Source: an uncultured Prevotellaceae bacterium (GTDB lineage Bacteria > Bacteroidota > Bacteroidia > Bacteroidales > Bacteroidaceae). From it: DNA of 63,520 nucleotides. The first letter of the stretch is position 1; the number at the start of each line of letters is the position of its first letter. Under the pieces are notes generated by a model. It had not been told where the DNA came from, searched no databases, and was given only the letters and a program-made list of their open reading frames with translations. Made by a program: the position numbers and the translations under genes. Below are positions 32,848 to 41,385 of the stretch, piece by piece. The DNA is taken from positions 1 to 63,520 of the forward strand of contig CAMVOK010000019.1 in the NCBI GenBank assembly GCA_947169115.1, given 5' to 3'.

Positions 32848-33744
32848 ATGAAGAAAGAGATATTAGACCTGCGAGTGACCCACAGCGAGAGCGTGGGAAC
32901 TGGTTGCGTGTTTTTAAAGGCGGTGCCTGTGGAAGGTAGTTTGCCAGAGTGCCAACCAGGGCAGTTTGCCCAGCTTATGGTGGATGGTCCGGGAGTGTTC
33001 CTGCGTCGTCCTATAAGCATCCACGATGTGGAGGGTAACGAGATATCGTTCCTTGTACAGGTCGTGGGCGAAGGCACCCGATGGCTTGGCTCACTCAAAG
33101 TGGGCGACATCGTGAATACCGTACTGCCGTTGGGAAGAGGGTTTTGTTTTGGAGGAGAGAAAAGAGAAGAGAGAGGAGAGAGGAATGAACTTAGTGGAGA
33201 GGGGGCAGGTGTGTCTTCGATTCACGATTCATACTCCACCCTCCGCCAAGAAGACATAATCTCTCTCTTCTCTCCTCTCTCCTCTCTCTACAATAAGAGG
33301 CCCATCCTCATCGGCGGTGGTGTTGGCGTGGCTCCGTTGTTGTTCCTCGGCAAGCGATTAAAGGCAAAGGGAATACAACCGACCTTTCTGCTTGGAGCGC
33401 GGACGAAGGAACAGTTGCTTCGGCTCGATGCCTTCCGTGAAGTAGGCGAGGTGCTCGTAACCACGGAAGACGGAAGCATGGGGGAACGGGGTTTTGTCAC
33501 ACAGCACTCCTCTCTCTTCTCTTCTCTCTCTCCTCTCCACATCTACACCTGCGGACCCAGTCCGATGATGAAGGCTGTGGCAAGGCTTGCACGCGAGAAA
33601 GGATGGCCTTGTGAGGTGTCGCTGGAAAACCGTATGGCCTGTGGCGTGGGGGCTTGCCTGTGTTGTGTGGAAGATACAACAACGGGCAACCGATGTGTCT
33701 GCACCGACGGCCCCGTGTTCAACATCAATGACCTTAAATGGTAA
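32848..33744 (+). CDS. pyrK: dihydroorotate dehydrogenase electron-transfer subunit PyrK
   Basis: A 298-residue FAD/[2Fe-2S] protein that passes electrons from PyrD to NAD+. FAD-binding FLRRPISIHDVEGNEISFLVQ near residues 51-72, NAD-binding RPILIGGGVGVAPLLFLGKRL, and iron-sulfur Cys in LENRMACGVGACLCCVEDTT and CVCTDGPVF. Between LPLGRGF and RPILIGG there is an in-frame insertion of about 45 residues (GGEKREERGERNEL .. ISLFSPLSSLYNK), encoded by GAGAGA and CTCTCT tracts that are inverted copies of each other. A second short insertion (SSLFSSLSPLH) lies further on. The start at 32848 (MKKEILDLRV) is chosen over a GTG at 32821. Confidence 0.92.
   Translation: MKKEILDLRVTHSESVGTGCVFLKAVPVEGSLPECQPGQFAQLMVDGPGVFLRRPISIHDVEGNEISFLVQVVGEGTRWLGSLKVGDIVNTVLPLGRGFCFGGEKREERGERNELSGEGAGVSSIHDSYSTLRQEDIISLFSPLSSLYNKRPILIGGGVGVAPLLFLGKRLKAKGIQPTFLLGARTKEQLLRLDAFREVGEVLVTTEDGSMGERGFVTQHSSLFSSLSPLHIYTCGPSPMMKAVARLAREKGWPCEVSLENRMACGVGACLCCVEDTTTGNRCVCTDGPVFNINDLKW
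33150..33292. repeat. inverted GAGAGA/CTCTCT pair inside pyrK
   Basis: GGAGGAGAGAAAAGAGAAG and following purines at 33150-33183, and the pyrimidine complement at 33259-33291, about 75 bases apart. A further CTCTCTTCTCTTCTC tract is at 33503-33540. The whole is read through in frame. Confidence 0.85.
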
Positions 33745-33782
33745 ATGGTTAAATGGTAAATGGCTAAATGGTAAATGGAAAG
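33735..33782. repeat. AAATGGT array continuing from the pyrK stop
   Basis: Starts with the last codons and stop of pyrK (AAATGGTAA) and repeats AAATGGTTAAATGG, running up to the pyrD start codon. Same type as 12916-13007. Confidence 0.85.
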
Positions 33783-34691
33783 ATGGTAGATTTAAGTACA
33801 AACATAGGCGCACTGGAATTGCGCAATCCCGTGATGACAGCCAGTGGCACGTTTGGTTACGGACTGGAGTTCGAAGACTTTGTGGATTTGTCGAAGTTGG
33901 GAGGCATCGTGGTGAAGGGCACAACCTTGAAGCCACGTGAGGGTAATTCCTATCCGCGTATGGTGGAGACGGCAAGCGGCATGCTCAACTGCGTAGGTCT
34001 GCAAAACAAGGGGGTGGATTACTTCTGCGAGAATATCTATCCAAAGGTGAAGGACATCAAGACGAACGTTATCGTGAACGTGAGTGGTTCGGCCATTGAG
34101 GACTATGCCGAATGTGCCCGCAGGATTGGTGAACTCGACAACATTCCTGCCATAGAGCTTAATATCTCGTGCCCCAATGTTCGCCAGGGCGGCATGGCGT
34201 TCGGTGTCACCTGCGAAGGGGCGGCCAGTGTGGTGAGGGCCGTAAGAAAGGCTTATCCAAAGACGCTTATTGTGAAATTGTCACCCAATGTGACGGATAT
34301 CGCAGAGATCGCCCGTGCGGTGGAGGCCGAGGGGGCAGATGCCGTATCGTTGATAAACACATTAATGGGTATGGCCATCGATGTGGAGAAGAGAAAAAAG
34401 ATTCTGAGCATCGGTACAGGTGGCTTGTCTGGCCCAGCCGTGAAGCCTGTGGCTCTGAGGATGGTATATCAGGTAGCCAAGGCTGTCAAGATTCCTGTTG
34501 TTGGACTTGGGGGTATCATGTCGGCCACGGATGCCGTGGAGTTTCTTTTGGCTGGTGCTTCGGCCGTGGAGATTGGTACGGCCAACTTCATAGATCCTGC
34601 CGTGACCGTGAAGGTTGTGAAGGGCATTGAGAACTATCTACAGCGGCATGGTTTCCAGTCGGTGCGCGACATTATCGGGGCAGTAGAGTAA
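33783..34691 (+). CDS. pyrD: dihydroorotate dehydrogenase, class 1B
   Basis: A 302-residue FMN enzyme of pyrimidine synthesis that oxidises dihydroorotate to orotate, paired with PyrK. Motifs: [61 protein letters not shown] with the catalytic Cys of class 1[26 protein letters not shown] and [20 protein letters not shown]. The start at 33783 is chosen ([13 protein letters not shown]); the longer frame begins inside the repeat array. Directly after pyrK. Confidence 0.95.
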   Translation: MVDLSTNIGALELRNPVMTASGTFGYGLEFEDFVDLSKLGGIVVKGTTLKPREGNSYPRMVETASGMLNCVGLQNKGVDYFCENIYPKVKDIKTNVIVNVSGSAIEDYAECARRIGELDNIPAIELNISCPNVRQGGMAFGVTCEGAASVVRAVRKAYPKTLIVKLSPNVTDIAEIARAVEAEGADAVSLINTLMGMAIDVEKRKKILSIGTGGLSGPAVKPVALRMVYQVAKAVKIPVVGLGGIMSATDAVEFLLAGASAVEIGTANFIDPAVTVKVVKGIENYLQRHGFQSVRDIIGAVE

Positions 34692-34731
34692 TGATAATGT
34701 CAAATGTGGGATGAAAACTAACATTCTTAGT

Positions 34732-36771
34732 TTATCTGGGTGTGCGGTATTCCGAGGGTAGGCAGCCGAAGATTTTTTTGAAGTTCTGGGAGAAGATGCG
34801 GGGTGAGGCGTAACCAATGTGTTCTGCTACTTCGGAGATGGACATACGTGTCTCGGTGAGGAGGCGAGCAGCATGTTTTAGGCGTACATTACGGATGAAT
34901 TCGGCAGGGGATATGCCCAGCATCGTACGTAGTCGGTTATATAAGTTGGTGCGGCTCATACCTACATCGCTGGCCAGTTGCTCCACACCATATCCCTCAT
35001 TGTCAAGGTTTTCGTTGATGGCTTTCAGCAGTTGCTTCATAAGTTCTTCCTCCTCGACGTTGGTACTGATTTTACTCACGTCTATAGCTGTGCTCTCGGC
35101 AAACTGGTGACGTGCCTCCTCCCGAAGTTCGAAAAGCCGGTTCACCCGCTCGTCGTTCTCGAGTTCCAACTTTGCTTTCTTCCTTTTCAGATATAAGTTC
35201 GTCACCCCCATTAATCCTATTAACCCAATAATGGCATATCCCACCTTTGCCCACCATGTGAGCCATAGGGGGGGCTGTATGGTGATGGATAGTCTCAATG
35301 CTTCGCTCCACTTGCCTTCAGCAGATGCAGCTTGGGCTTCGAAGATATATTTTCCTGAAGGCAGGGCTTTGTAATCGGCAATGCTAAAGCCAATGTTCTT
35401 AGTGTCCGTGTACCACTCATTCTCCAAGCCTCTGAGACGATAGCGATAGCGGATGTGTGTAGGACATGCATAGTCGAGCGATGAGAACTGGAAGGTGATG
35501 TAGTTCTGGTTATAGGGGAGCGTCAGCCCGTTGCTCTGGGCATAAGCTTCGTTGCTTCCGTTGATTTCCAGTAGCGTTAGCATTGGTGGCTGGGGGGTGG
35601 ATGTATCGCAAAGCCATTCAGGACGCAGTACCGTGGCTGTCGTGTTGTGATGGACAAATACCAGACGCCCGTCGTCTGTCAGGCATGTGGCTCGCTCCAT
35701 CATGGAGACAGGAGGTATGCCGTCGTCCTCACCAAAGTTAATGACGGTAGGCGTAACCTTAGAGATACCACACGCCGTACCTGCCCAGATGTTCCCCTGG
35801 GCATCCATCACCAGACTGCGGATGCAGTTATTGACAAGGCCTTCTATTCGTTTACAAGAGTATATACTCCCCTCGCCCTTTGGAGAGGGGGCGGGGGTGA
35901 GGCTAAACAGACCGTTCTGTGTGCCTACCCATAGGCGATTGTCGTGCCCCTGTACCATACAGTTGTACTTGTCCGTATATTCCCCGATAACCTTAGATGC
36001 CTTGAATTCGGACAACGTGTCGGCCTCGGTGTTCAGCAGACAGGCTCCGTTTTGTGTATAGAGCACCACCCAAGGTTCTTCTATGGCACATGCTCCTACG
36101 ATGTTTCGATAGCCATTTAACTGAGGCAGTCGGAGATTAAGTGTGTCGAAACGGTTTGCGTCAGACAGAAAGTAGCCTATCCTGTTGAGACCACGCCTCT
36201 GCAACAGCCGTCTGTCACCAAGTCTGACGTTAAATTCTGCAGTTCCTCGGGCAATCCCTATCAAGGGATCATCTTCAAGTATTTCCGCCATTTGTCGCCG
36301 AGGTGGTGTGTAGGCAATGCCGTTTCCCAGCGTCCCCGTCCACGTGCCGCCTTGCCAGTCACTGACTGTTTCTGGTGTGGATGTAAACTTCCCCAATGAG
36401 TGCAGCCGCCCTTTTATGTCGTAGCGGAATGAACGTGTGCGCATGTCGAAGAGGTATATGCGGTAGAAGTCGTGCAACCACAGCAGCGAGTCTCCCTGCC
36501 ATTGGTGTCCATACCCCACCGAGTCGGCATAGTGTTCCAGCAGATATGTCTTCCGCCTGTCACAGGGTACAACGGTAAACCCCGCCCCATTGCTGATACA
36601 AAAGATACCCTCGCAGTTCACCAGCATCTGGTGGTTAGGCAGAGCGATAATCTGTCGCACCTCGCCCGTGGGCAATCCGTCCAGAACGCCCCATTGCCGT
36701 GTCTGTGCGTCCATTGTCCCCAAGCAAATAAGCATGCTTATTGTCTGCAATATCTTTATTCTCAAACCCAT
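34732..36771 (-). CDS. SusR-like membrane sensor with AraC output domain
   Basis: A 679-residue one-component regulator. Signal sequence (about 1-22), periplasmic beta-propeller-like sensor (about 25-380; GLPTGEVRQI, DNRLWVGTQNGLFSL, QGNIWAGTACGISKV), Y_Y_Y domain (about 400-505; YRLRGLENEWYTDTKN, LPSGKYIFEAQA), one membrane span (about 510-530), a short coiled coil, then an AraC-type HTH (about 590-675; VEQLASDVGMSRTNLYNRLR, ISEVAEHIGYASPRIFSQNF). Kinase and receiver domains of hybrid systems are absent, as in SusR. It most likely controls the divergent lyase genes. An in-frame palindrome adds APSPKGEGS to one propeller blade. Confidence 0.88.
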   Translation of the reverse strand: MGLRIKILQTISMLICLGTMDAQTRQWGVLDGLPTGEVRQIIALPNHQMLVNCEGIFCISNGAGFTVVPCDRRKTYLLEHYADSVGYGHQWQGDSLLWLHDFYRIYLFDMRTRSFRYDIKGRLHSLGKFTSTPETVSDWQGGTWTGTLGNGIAYTPPRRQMAEILEDDPLIGIARGTAEFNVRLGDRRLLQRRGLNRIGYFLSDANRFDTLNLRLPQLNGYRNIVGACAIEEPWVVLYTQNGACLLNTEADTLSEFKASKVIGEYTDKYNCMVQGHDNRLWVGTQNGLFSLTPAPSPKGEGSIYSCKRIEGLVNNCIRSLVMDAQGNIWAGTACGISKVTPTVINFGEDDGIPPVSMMERATCLTDDGRLVFVHHNTTATVLRPEWLCDTSTPQPPMLTLLEINGSNEAYAQSNGLTLPYNQNYITFQFSSLDYACPTHIRYRYRLRGLENEWYTDTKNIGFSIADYKALPSGKYIFEAQAASAEGKWSEALRLSITIQPPLWLTWWAKVGYAIIGLIGLMGVTNLYLKRKKAKLELENDERVNRLFELREEARHQFAESTAIDVSKISTNVEEEELMKQLLKAINENLDNEGYGVEQLASDVGMSRTNLYNRLRTMLGISPAEFIRNVRLKHAARLLTETRMSISEVAEHIGYASPRIFSQNFKKIFGCLPSEYRTPR
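35867..35901. repeat. GC-rich palindrome inside the SusR-like gene
   Basis: CTCCCCTCGCCCTTTGGAGA and GGGGGCGGGGGTGAG; read in the minus frame it gives LTPAPSPKGEGS between two propeller strands. Confidence 0.75.
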
Positions 36772-36925
36772 AATATCATTTTGATGGTATAAAGGTACTA
36801 TTTTTTATTGAGATAACTGCCTGGAACGTTCAAAAAGAATGTCTGGAATGTACAATTCTATCGTTTGTACGCCTACGACAGCAGGATTGGGACGAAAGTG
36901 ACACGTGTGTATGCGGTAATAGGAG

Positions 36926-36933
36926 TAATTTTG
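36926..36933 (+). promoter_or_regulatory. -7 box of the first lyase gene
   Basis: TAATTTTG, 28 bases before the ATG. No good -33 box, which fits activation by the adjacent regulator. Confidence 0.5.
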
Positions 36934-36961
36934 TAGCAGAAAAAAAACTATAAGTAACGTT

Positions 36962-39900
36962 ATGAAAAGAATCAAGGCAATCGTTGGGTTACTCCTGCTG
37001 ATGGTGGGACAGGCTGTTGCACAGGAAGAGCATCTGGTGATGCGTTTCGACTTTGAGAATGTGGATGGCAAGAACGTAACCGACCCCGTGTCTGGCATTA
37101 CTGCCAAAGTGATGAATCAGGCCTCGGTTGTGGAAATGGGAAGTTACAAAGTGCTTGACCTTGGCAATGGCACTGGCTACCTCGATATGACGAAGAGTGC
37201 AGGCGTGATGCTCCAGGGGCTGGAGAATTTTTCCGTGTCGGTTTATTATCGAGTAGATGCCGAAGCTTCTCTCTTTGGCGCGGGTTATTTTCTATGGTGC
37301 TTCTCGCGCTTGGCGGCCAACACCGAGACCTCATCGGCCTATATTGGCTACCGTTTGAACGCTCAGCGCATGGCCACTTCGAAAGCAGGGTGGGGTGGTG
37401 AAGTTGGTATGGAGGTCGGAAGTGAGAGTGTAAAAGGTCGATGGGCGCATGTCCTATACCGTCAAAGCGGACAGAATGGCGAGCTGTTTATTGACGGCAA
37501 ACGTGTGGCTCAGGTTTCCAACATGCCTACACTTAAAAGCGCTTTCACAGCCGTGCCCGCCTACAATTGGATAGGCCGTGCACCATTTTCTGGAGACAAC
37601 TATCTCAGGCAGACGCTTGTGGCCGATTTCCGAGTGTATGATGTGGCCATCGGTTATGACGAACTGGCAAGGCTCTCTTCCTTGACAGATGACCTCGAAA
37701 TAAACTATCGCTATGGTATTCCCGGAGACTTCTCGGCATTGAGTGCCAAGCTGGAAGAGGCAAAGAGCTTCCTTGGTATTGCAGGAAGCGATTATGCAGA
37801 GAGCGCCCTTGGCCAACTGCGTGATGAGGTGGCGCTGTCCGACATGGAAGTTAGTCGTGGACGGGCATCGCAGGCGCTTATCGATATCCGCCTCAAACAA
37901 CTCTCCTCGGCTCTTACACAGGTTAAGAAGACAGCGGGCTTCACGATGGCTGAAACACGTGTATTCAGCCCCGAAGGCCACGGTTTCCGTCATCCTGGTG
38001 GAATGGTAACTGATGCAGACATCATCCGCATCAAGGAGGCTTTGGCTAACGGCAACAGCCGTATTAAAAGAGCTTACGAGATTCTCTGTCAGAATGAGTA
38101 TTCGCAGAGTGGTACGGCGACATGGCCTGTCTGGGAAATCATCCGAGGGGGCAGTAGTGGACAGAATTATATGAACGCCGCACGCGGTGCGGCCATCGCC
38201 TTCCAAAATGCATTGCGGTGGAAAATCGGTGGAGACAATGCTCATGCCGACAACGCAGTGCGCGCCCTCATGAACTGGGCACGCAATAATAAGTATGTAG
38301 GTGGTGACACCAATAAGAGCCTTGCCGCAGGACTTTATGGCTATGGTTTCGCACAGGCCGCCGAGTTGGTACGTGACTACGAGGGCTGGAGCCGTGAGGA
38401 TTTCGAGGAATTCAAACAATATATGCTCACTACTTGGTATCCCGTGGCACTTGACTTCCTTCGCCGCCGTCACGACACATGGCTCAACGCACGTTATTCG
38501 AATCTTGGCGAACGTCCAGGTCACTACTGGAGCAACTGGGGGCTCTGCAATGCTCTTTGCTTAATGTCTATCGGTGTTCTCTGTGACGATGTGCACATCT
38601 ACAATCAAGGTGTTTCGTTCTATAAATATGACCATGTTGGTACCTATAACCCTGATCGCACCAAGTTGTCCCAGATTGTCAATGACGGCTGCGATGAATT
38701 TATCGGTAACTTGGTGCCTGTGATGATGCCCGATGAACGTGGTCCTTTGGGCTATCTTGGACAGATGCAGGAAAGCGGTCGCGATCAGGGGCATGCTCTA
38801 ATGGCATTGGGCTTGGCGGTTGACATCTGTCAGACGGGTTTTTCACAGGGTGATGACCTCTTCGCCTACATGAGCGACCGTATTGCTGCTGGTGCCGAGT
38901 TTGTGGCTGCCAGCAATTTTGGTGATGTGGATGCCGCATCCCTGCCGTGGAAGAATTACAACTATGCCGATTGCCGAGGTACTATGGGTGCTGGATGGCT
39001 AATGACTGGCGTCAACACAGGAGGTTCGGGTGAATACCGTCCTTATTGGGACCGTCTAATTGGTTACTATGAGGGTCTTCGTGGCGTGAAGATGCAGTAT
39101 TCCGAAGCAGCAAGTGCCAAAATATGTCCTGATGGCGGTGGTGGCAATTATAGCCAGAACAGCGGAGGCTTCGACCATCTTGGTTTCTCCACACTCACCC
39201 ACTGGAGACCTGCCATCGACCAATCTCAGGCCATTACGCCACTCAGCGGCGATATCATCTATAAAGGTACAACTTATAAAAACCAGACCAACCTCGGTGG
39301 CCTGAAGTATACTTATAAGGTGGAATCTTCACGCGCAATACCTTCCGATGGCGATGATATCACTCTCGTTCCACAACTGCCCGACGGTGAGGAGGATACT
39401 GGTAACTGGCTCTGGGAAACGGGCGAGACTACAAGACAAATTACTGTTAAGGCCAACAAGAGTTACATCTACCGTGTTCGTTACACGGCTCAGAACGGCA
39501 CCATATCGGAGCAAAGTTTCGCAATCGCCGTGGCTGGTGATGCCGTGCCTGATGTTTGTAACACGGAAATTACCGTTGATGGCATCATCTATCCAGAGAA
39601 CGAGCACACCATTCTTTATGGCCAGAGTGTCATACTCTACATGGGCAATTCCTCTGGTTGGACGGATGACTACCGTTGGAGTACAGGAGAGACAGGCACC
39701 AGTGTCATCGTCATCCCTAACCTCACGGAAGACCGTACCTATACTTGCCAATACGTCAACCAAGGCGGCTATGTCAATGAGGCGCGTTTCATGCTTCGTG
39801 TAATTCCAGCTCGCCCATTTGTCAGCATAGGCGGTACGCAGACAGACGATGAAACCACGGCCCTCGTCTTTGCTGGAACGCTGGCTACACTCGGACTCAT

Positions 39901-41236
39901 ACTGCCCGAACACGCTTTGCCCGAGGATGTCACATGGAATGACGGTAGCCATGGTCGCATGCTCGTGGTTACCATTCCTGAAGATTCTCCAGAAGGAACT
40001 AGATTTACTTACACAGCCACCTATGGCGGACAGACCTACACTTATACCCTTACCGCCAAGGCTACTGCTTATAGCTACTACGATATTCTTTCCGAGGGAA
40101 ACGGCTATGTTCGCATCGATAGCGAGGCGCAACTCGCAGAGGCCATCGCTAAAGGTAGTTACTTCATTTTCGCGGCCGATGAGGCAGACTTACTTGTAGG
40201 TCTCCAGGCTAATGCTCCTCACAACGGTAACCGAGCCTTGTTCTACCAGACACCCATCAATCCGTTAACCAGCCTTGATAAAGTATTCCTCATCGAACAA
40301 TTCGATGGTGGCTATACCATGCGCAATATCGACTATGATGGTCTTTTGCTACAAACCGAATACAATGCCCCCCATCAGTGGCGCACCCATGATCAGCCAT
40401 ACAATATTTCGTGGGCACGTTTCCAATTGCAACACGTTGATGGAGCATGGATTTTCGAGAACGGCACCTACAATGGTAATTGGCTTGGCCTGTGGACACC
40501 AGCCAACGGCTACCGAGATGGTGAGGAACTGGCCTGTAACAAGACAGGGGACGAGATTGCTCACTTCCAGTTATTCGCAGTTCCTCGCGTCAGTTTTCAT
40601 ACCGATTACGTTAATTATCAATTGTCTGTTGCTAATTCTCAATTGCCTATCAATCTCACACCACTCCTTGCCACTCCTGACTTCGGTGGCAATGGATGGC
40701 CAGGATGGACCGTTTCTGGCACATGGGGGAACCAGCGCTTCAATGGAGCTGCCGAGGTATGGCACAGTACTGGTTTTGAGATGTCTCAGGTTCTCAAGGG
40801 CTTACCCAATGGCGAGTATTGCGTCACTTGCCAAATGGCAAACGGAGAAGGTAACAATACGGGCTACCTCTATGCTTCCAGCAGTGGTGAGACCACAAAA
40901 GCTGTTGTCAAGGCAAGTGCAGTAGGTAGTAACTTTGATGCCGAACGTGACAAAATGGCTGCAAATGCTAACTATGGTTTGCTTTCTGTGAAAATACAGG
41001 TGAACGATGGCACCCTTTCCCTCGGCATCAAGGACACTTCCAGTGGAACGAACTGGCTCGTATGGGACAACTTCACGCTGGCCTACGTTGGGCCTCTGTC
41101 CGACGGCATAAATGAATTGCGAACAACGAAGTATGAATTGGGGAACACCATCTACGACTTGAGCGGGCGAGCCATGCCGAACATGGTGCGCAAGGGCGTG
41201 TACATCACTAATGGACGTAAGGTAGTGGTCAAATAA
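36962..41236 (+). CDS. exported multi-domain polysaccharide lyase (alginate-lyase superfamily) with T9SS signal
   Basis: A 1424-residue exported protein. Signal peptide (1-20), concanavalin-like domain (about 22-235; WAHVLYRQSGQNGELFIDG), helical linker, alpha/alpha-barrel lyase domain of PF05426 type, possibly PL38 (about 340-770; HGFRHPGGMVTDADIIRIK, NYMNAARGAAIAFQNALRW, GHYWSNWGLCNALCLM, ESGRDQGHALMALGL), two Ig-like domains (VPQLPDGEEDTGNWLW), a beta domain near 1045-1210, a carbohydrate-binding-like domain, and a C-terminal T9SS-type signal (YDLSGRAMPNMVRKGVYI). Probably cleaves a uronic-acid polysaccharide on the cell surface. Two AT-rich in-frame tracts (about 40610-40646 and 41109-41141) flank the last domain. 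Confidence 0.8.
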   Translation: MKRIKAIVGLLLLMVGQAVAQEEHLVMRFDFENVDGKNVTDPVSGITAKVMNQASVVEMGSYKVLDLGNGTGYLDMTKSAGVMLQGLENFSVSVYYRVDAEASLFGAGYFLWCFSRLAANTETSSAYIGYRLNAQRMATSKAGWGGEVGMEVGSESVKGRWAHVLYRQSGQNGELFIDGKRVAQVSNMPTLKSAFTAVPAYNWIGRAPFSGDNYLRQTLVADFRVYDVAIGYDELARLSSLTDDLEINYRYGIPGDFSALSAKLEEAKSFLGIAGSDYAESALGQLRDEVALSDMEVSRGRASQALIDIRLKQLSSALTQVKKTAGFTMAETRVFSPEGHGFRHPGGMVTDADIIRIKEALANGNSRIKRAYEILCQNEYSQSGTATWPVWEIIRGGSSGQNYMNAARGAAIAFQNALRWKIGGDNAHADNAVRALMNWARNNKYVGGDTNKSLAAGLYGYGFAQAAELVRDYEGWSREDFEEFKQYMLTTWYPVALDFLRRRHDTWLNARYSNLGERPGHYWSNWGLCNALCLMSIGVLCDDVHIYNQGVSFYKYDHVGTYNPDRTKLSQIVNDGCDEFIGNLVPVMMPDERGPLGYLGQMQESGRDQGHALMALGLAVDICQTGFSQGDDLFAYMSDRIAAGAEFVAASNFGDVDAASLPWKNYNYADCRGTMGAGWLMTGVNTGGSGEYRPYWDRLIGYYEGLRGVKMQYSEAASAKICPDGGGGNYSQNSGGFDHLGFSTLTHWRPAIDQSQAITPLSGDIIYKGTTYKNQTNLGGLKYTYKVESSRAIPSDGDDITLVPQLPDGEEDTGNWLWETGETTRQITVKANKSYIYRVRYTAQNGTISEQSFAIAVAGDAVPDVCNTEITVDGIIYPENEHTILYGQSVILYMGNSSGWTDDYRWSTGETGTSVIVIPNLTEDRTYTCQYVNQGGYVNEARFMLRVIPARPFVSIGGTQTDDETTALVFAGTLATLGLILPEHALPEDVTWNDGSHGRMLVVTIPEDSPEGTRFTYTATYGGQTYTYTLTAKATAYSYYDILSEGNGYVRIDSEAQLAEAIAKGSYFIFAADEADLLVGLQANAPHNGNRALFYQTPINPLTSLDKVFLIEQFDGGYTMRNIDYDGLLLQTEYNAPHQWRTHDQPYNISWARFQLQHVDGAWIFENGTYNGNWLGLWTPANGYRDGEELACNKTGDEIAHFQLFAVPRVSFHTDYVNYQLSVANSQLPINLTPLLATPDFGGNGWPGWTVSGTWGNQRFNGAAEVWHSTGFEMSQVLKGLPNGEYCVTCQMANGEGNNTGYLYASSSGETTKAVVKASAVGSNFDAERDKMAANANYGLLSVKIQVNDGTLSLGIKDTSSGTNWLVWDNFTLAYVGPLSDGINELRTTKYELGNTIYDLSGRAMPNMVRKGVYITNGRKVVVK

Positions 41237-41341
41237 AAGAGTGTAATAATGTATATGCACACAAGTGTCTGACTATAAAGGATTGGATGTTTGTCCACAT
41301 TTCTTATGTAGTTTAGTGCTTGGAATATCGAAACAAATGCT

Positions 41342-41349
41342 TATCTTTG
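41342..41349 (+). promoter_or_regulatory. -7 box of the second lyase gene
   Basis: TATCTTTG, 36 bases before the ATG. Confidence 0.55.
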
Positions 41350-41385
41350 CTGACATAACGTTATAATTATTTGCTTATTACTATT

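Noticed and set aside
37454..38524. A 356-codon frame opposite the first lyase gene.
   Set aside because: The lyase has clear domains on the plus strand; the antisense frame has none.
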